A stretch of 64,000 bases of DNA from Aquimarina algiphila. Lineage in GTDB: Bacteria > Bacteroidota > Bacteroidia > Flavobacteriales > Flavobacteriaceae. The number at the start of each line of letters is the position of its first letter. Within the stretch, counting starts at the first letter, position 1. The translations under genes and the position numbers were made by a program. Below the pieces are notes generated by a model. The model was not told where the DNA came from, ran no database searches, and saw only the letters and a list, made by a program, of their open reading frames with translations. Location of the stretch: contig NZ_VLNR01000038.1 of NCBI RefSeq assembly GCF_007489275.1, forward strand, positions 1 through 64,000, in the 5' to 3' direction. Positions 60,927 to 64,000 of the stretch are shown in pieces.

Positions 60927-61055
60927 AAAACATAACCTTTGTAAAGAGTTCTACAAATTCTTGTTGATTTCATTTTGAAGAGACATTATTTTAACCAAAC
61001 CATAAACCTAACGTATTGTTTTTTTTAGTACCATTGTCAAAACATCAAAAAGATA

Positions 61056-61826
61056 ATGAATACCAAGTTTTATATACCTATACTCAGTCTTTTCTTTTTA
61101 GCAAGTATTTCTGCCTGTAAACAAGAACCTATTACGGTTAGTAAAGTTTCGACAAGGCAAAAAAAGATTGATTCTACAATAGCTACAGATAAAACGATAG
61201 ATTCATTTATAAAGCCGTTTAGAAATCACCTCAATAAAACATTAGATTCTACCCTTTGTATTGCGACAATTACCTTTACCAAAAATGATGGAGGGTTAGA
61301 AAGTACTCTGGGTAATCTTATGGCTGATATTTCATTACAACGTGCACAGCCTATTTTTAAAGAAAGATATCATAAAGAAATCGATTTTGTGTTGTTCAAT
61401 CATGGTGGTATGCGGGCACCTATACTTAAAGGAGCAGTAACCTCTAGGGCTGCTTTTGAGCTGATGCCTTTTGAAAATGAACTAGTAGCCGTAGAATTAT
61501 CTTATGAGAAAGTAAAAGAATTAATTTCGTATCTGGCAGAAAAACAAAGGGCACATCCAATCTCGAATATACAATTAAGCATACTAAAAGATGCAAAAAC
61601 AAGTAAAGAGGTAACGATTAATGGTCATCTTTTACAAGAAGGGAAAAATTATATTGTCCTTACTACAGATTATTTGCAGCAAGGAGGGGATAGTATGAAT
61701 TTCTTTAAAGACCCAATCCAATTATATAAAATAGATTATAAACTCAGAAATGCTCTGATAGATTATTTTAAATCAGTAGATACATTGCAGGTAAAACTGG
61801 ATAAAAGAATGCATTATGCAAAATAG
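61056..61826 (+). CDS. 5'-nucleotidase C-terminal domain lipoprotein
   Basis: The 256-residue precursor has a lipobox signal (LASISACKQEP) and a single 5'-nucleotidase C-terminal (substrate-binding) domain: ESTLGNLMADISLQRA, NHGGMRAPILKG, MPFENELVAVELSYEKVKEL, TTDYLQQGGDSM. It lacks the catalytic metallophosphatase domain, which is encoded by the next gene (overlap of 11 bases). Together the two probably form a UshA-type nucleotidase in the periplasm. Confidence 0.92.
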   Translation: MNTKFYIPILSLFFLASISACKQEPITVSKVSTRQKKIDSTIATDKTIDSFIKPFRNHLNKTLDSTLCIATITFTKNDGGLESTLGNLMADISLQRAQPIFKERYHKEIDFVLFNHGGMRAPILKGAVTSRAAFELMPFENELVAVELSYEKVKELISYLAEKQRAHPISNIQLSILKDAKTSKEVTINGHLLQEGKNYIVLTTDYLQQGGDSMNFFKDPIQLYKIDYKLRNALIDYFKSVDTLQVKLDKRMHYAK

Positions 61827-62733
61827 AAGAAGATTTATACAGCAAATGGCTTCGGCAACAGCTTTTGCCAGTTTGGGAGGATTAAGTTTAGCATCTTGTA
61901 GCCAACCGATATCAAAAAAGATTACGGTACTGCATAGTAACGACGTACATAGTCAAATTGATCCACTACCAAATAACCACTCCAGATACCCTGGTTTAGG
62001 AGGATTTGCCAGAAGAGCTTCTGTAATAGAGCAGGTTCGAAAACAAAACCCCAATACGATCTTGTTAGATGCGGGAGATATATTTCAAGGAACTCCCTAT
62101 TTTAATTATTATGGAGGAGAAATAGAATTTAAATTAATGTCTAAGTTAGACTATGATTTGGCTACTATTGGAAATCATGATTTTGATAACGGCATCGATG
62201 GATTTTTAAGCCAATTACCAAATGCTACTTTTGATTTTGTTTCTGCCAATTATGATTTTACAAATACGGTTTTAAATGATCTTGTAAAACCTTATAAGGT
62301 GCTGATTCGAGATGGAATTCGTATTGGAGTATTTGGATTAGGCGTTGAGCTGGAGGGGTTAGTTAATAAGAATTTATATAAAGAAACCGGATACCTTGAC
62401 CCCATTGAAATAGCACAGGATATGTCCCGAATTTTAAAGGAAGAAGAACACTGCGACCTTATTATATGTCTTTCTCATATAGGATATGATTATAAACGTA
62501 ATCCAAATAGAGTTTCAGATTTGCATTTGGCAAAAAAAACAAAAGACATAGACCTTATTATTGGTGGCCATACACATACACTATTACCTGAGCCTACAAT
62601 CGTGGATAATGCCTTGGGAGAAAAAGTGTTAGTGAATCAATGTGGTATGGGTGGAGTATATATTGGGCAAATTGATTTTTATTTTGATAGTACGGGAGGC
62701 AAGACTTTTGAAGGAAAATCTATTGAAGTTTAA
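61816..62733 (+). CDS. Metallophosphatase (5'-nucleotidase N-terminal domain), Tat/lipoprotein signal
   Basis: The 305-residue precursor has a Tat-like RRRFIQQMA start with lipobox (SLASCSQ) and the calcineurin-type metallophosphoesterase motifs: LHSNDVHSQ, DAGDIFQGTPYF, TIGNHDFDNG, SHIGYD and GGHTHTLL. It corresponds to the N-terminal half of UshA. The start overlaps the end of the preceding gene, so both halves are made from one mRNA. Confidence 0.93.
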   Translation: MQNRRRFIQQMASATAFASLGGLSLASCSQPISKKITVLHSNDVHSQIDPLPNNHSRYPGLGGFARRASVIEQVRKQNPNTILLDAGDIFQGTPYFNYYGGEIEFKLMSKLDYDLATIGNHDFDNGIDGFLSQLPNATFDFVSANYDFTNTVLNDLVKPYKVLIRDGIRIGVFGLGVELEGLVNKNLYKETGYLDPIEIAQDMSRILKEEEHCDLIICLSHIGYDYKRNPNRVSDLHLAKKTKDIDLIIGGHTHTLLPEPTIVDNALGEKVLVNQCGMGGVYIGQIDFYFDSTGGKTFEGKSIEV

Positions 62734-62821
62734 TTCTTTTTGAAAGAAATTATAATAGATACGCAATGATACTAGAAGATTTTGTGATTTCTAAAGATTA
62801 AATTTAAAATCTAAACTGATA

Positions 62822-64000
62822 TTGCTTCAAAAATTAAAAACCTATATAAAAAGACATCCAAAACGTTTCATTCTTCTGGGAGTAGTATTGGTATGGTATT
62901 ATTTTTTATTACCTAAGCCTTTATTTGGCGATCCAACTGCAACAGTGATCGAAACCAGAAATGGAGAACTACTAGGAGCCAAGATTGCTAATGATGGGCA
63001 ATGGCGTTTTCCCGAAACCGATAGTGTTCCCATAAAATTCGAAAAATGTATTATTGCTTTTGAAGACCAACAGTTTTACCTACACCTTGGGTTTAATCCT
63101 GTGGCCATGGTTGAGGCTATTGGCGAGAATATTAGAGCAGGTAGGGTTGTTCGCGGCGGAAGTACACTTACACAACAGGTAATTCGACTTGCTCGAAAAG
63201 GTAAGAGACGTACTTATTTTGAAAAGTTAAAAGAGTTAATATTGGCAACGCGTCTAGAATTAGGAACTTCTAAAGAAAATATTCTAAAACTATATGCTTC
63301 TCACGCTCCTTTCGGAGGAAATGTTGTGGGAATTGATATGGCGTCGTGGAGGTATTTTGGATTACCAGCACATCAATTATCATGGGCAGAAAGTGCAACA
63401 TTGGCTGTTTTGCCTAATGCCCCTTCATTAATCTATCCCGGAAAAAATCAAATTCGTTTACAACAAAAGAGAAATCGATTATTACATACGCTATTGCAAG
63501 AAGGTACTATTGATTCTTTAACCTATGAGCTATCCATAAGCGAAGAATTACCTAAGAAACCATATTTTCTACCGCAAACCGCTAAACATTTATTAGAAAG
63601 ACTAGCAAAAAAATATAATGGAGAACGAATCCAGACAACCATTGATCCAATACTGCAAAAACAAGTTAATCAGGTTATACAAAAACATTACGAAGTATTA
63701 AAACAAAATGAAGTACATAATATGGCTGTTTTGGTACTGGATGTTGATACTAGAGAAGTGTTGAGCTATGTGGGTAATACCTCTACAGATAAAGCCCATC
63801 AGAAAGACGTAGATATTATTCAGGCAGGGCGAAGTACAGGAAGTACATTAAAACCATTATTATACGCAGCTATGATGGATAAGGGTGAATTGTTACCAGA
63901 GCAACTGGTTTCAGACATACCTACTGTAATTTCTGGGTATAGCCCTAAGAATTTTGATGAAAGCTATAGCGGTGCCGCCCCAGCCAATAGAGCATTGGCA
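62822..64000 (+). CDS. pbpC: Penicillin-binding protein 1C, partial (3' end outside the window)
   Basis: The frame is open from 62795 to the right edge; the best start is TTG 62822. After a TM anchor (RFILLGVVLVWYYFLLP) comes the glycosyltransferase domain with catalytic Glu in AFEDQQFYLHLGF and RGGSTLTQQ (about residue 117), and then the transpeptidase domain with the SxxK motif GSTLKPLLYA (about 345). The DPTATVIETRNGELLGAKIANDGQWRFP start is characteristic of PbpC. It normally pairs with A2M; here five genes lie between. Confidence 0.93.
   Translation, partial: MLQKLKTYIKRHPKRFILLGVVLVWYYFLLPKPLFGDPTATVIETRNGELLGAKIANDGQWRFPETDSVPIKFEKCIIAFEDQQFYLHLGFNPVAMVEAIGENIRAGRVVRGGSTLTQQVIRLARKGKRRTYFEKLKELILATRLELGTSKENILKLYASHAPFGGNVVGIDMASWRYFGLPAHQLSWAESATLAVLPNAPSLIYPGKNQIRLQQKRNRLLHTLLQEGTIDSLTYELSISEELPKKPYFLPQTAKHLLERLAKKYNGERIQTTIDPILQKQVNQVIQKHYEVLKQNEVHNMAVLVLDVDTREVLSYVGNTSTDKAHQKDVDIIQAGRSTGSTLKPLLYAAMMDKGELLPEQLVSDIPTVISGYSPKNFDESYSGAAPANRALA

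Overview
The window comes from an AT-rich bacterial chromosome of the phylum Bacteroidota, very probably a marine Flavobacteriaceae (an Aquimarina-like genome would fit, but genus is a guess). The signs are type IX secretion C-terminal sorting domains, TAnnTTTG promoter -7 elements, A-rich leaders instead of Shine-Dalgarno sites, an FeoA/FeoB/Cys-rich-protein locus, a saproxanthin/myxol-type carotenoid operon and flavobacterial double-glycine leader peptides.

Region 1 (1-11.2 kb) is the right part of an integrated mobile element that continues beyond the left edge. About 16 tightly packed plus-strand genes encode small beta-rich proteins, several proteins with one glycine-rich membrane segment, a membrane-anchored protein with an annexin-like repeat, a membrane-anchored peptidoglycan-binding protein, a holin-like protein, a CHAP hydrolase and an L,D-transpeptidase-like protein. 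A D12-class DNA adenine methylase and a RecA/DnaB-type ATPase follow. No tail, portal or terminase gene is visible, so a tailless, possibly membrane-containing provirus is my preferred reading (inference).

Region 2 (11.2-20.3 kb) is the most unusual part. It holds a serine recombinase gene, broken by one in-frame TGA, and then a one-directional array of about 15 small, unrelated, apparently promoterless plus-strand genes. Almost every gene is preceded by the same 18-bp repeat (consensus AAAGTTCAATAAAACGAT), which often supplies the stop codon of the upstream gene or the ATG of the downstream gene. Two more copies, in inverted orientation to each other, lie just upstream of the recombinase. 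The layout is that of an integron-like gene-cassette array, but with a serine-type recombinase and a short repeat instead of IntI and attC sites.

Region 3 (20.3-22.9 kb) is the scarred right end of the island: the C-terminal third of a tyrosine integrase, fused to a diverged copy of the 3' end of the region-1 ATPase gene; a Fic AMP-transferase gene behind two identical-geometry palindromic operators; an HTH protein; an 11-bp tandem repeat; and tRNA-Asn, whose 3' end faces the island and is a plausible integration site.

Region 4 (22.9-64 kb) is ordinary chromosome: two divergent double-glycine peptides, rseP, an SCO copper chaperone, feoA-feoB, a DMT exporter, the carotenoid genes (crtD/crtI-like, cruF-like, crtY-like), a LytS/LytTR two-component system, a TerB/J-domain protein, a bacilliredoxin, a PlsC acyltransferase with an acyl-ACP desaturase, an HD phosphohydrolase, three secreted proteins (S8 protease, T9SS beta-propeller protein, T9SS reprolysin-like protease), a radical SAM protein, a stand-alone TIR protein, an isoaspartyl peptidase, a SUFU-like protein, an alpha-2-macroglobulin lipoprotein, small lipoproteins, a DUF4272 protein, a two-gene 5'-nucleotidase, and the start of pbpC, which runs off the right edge.
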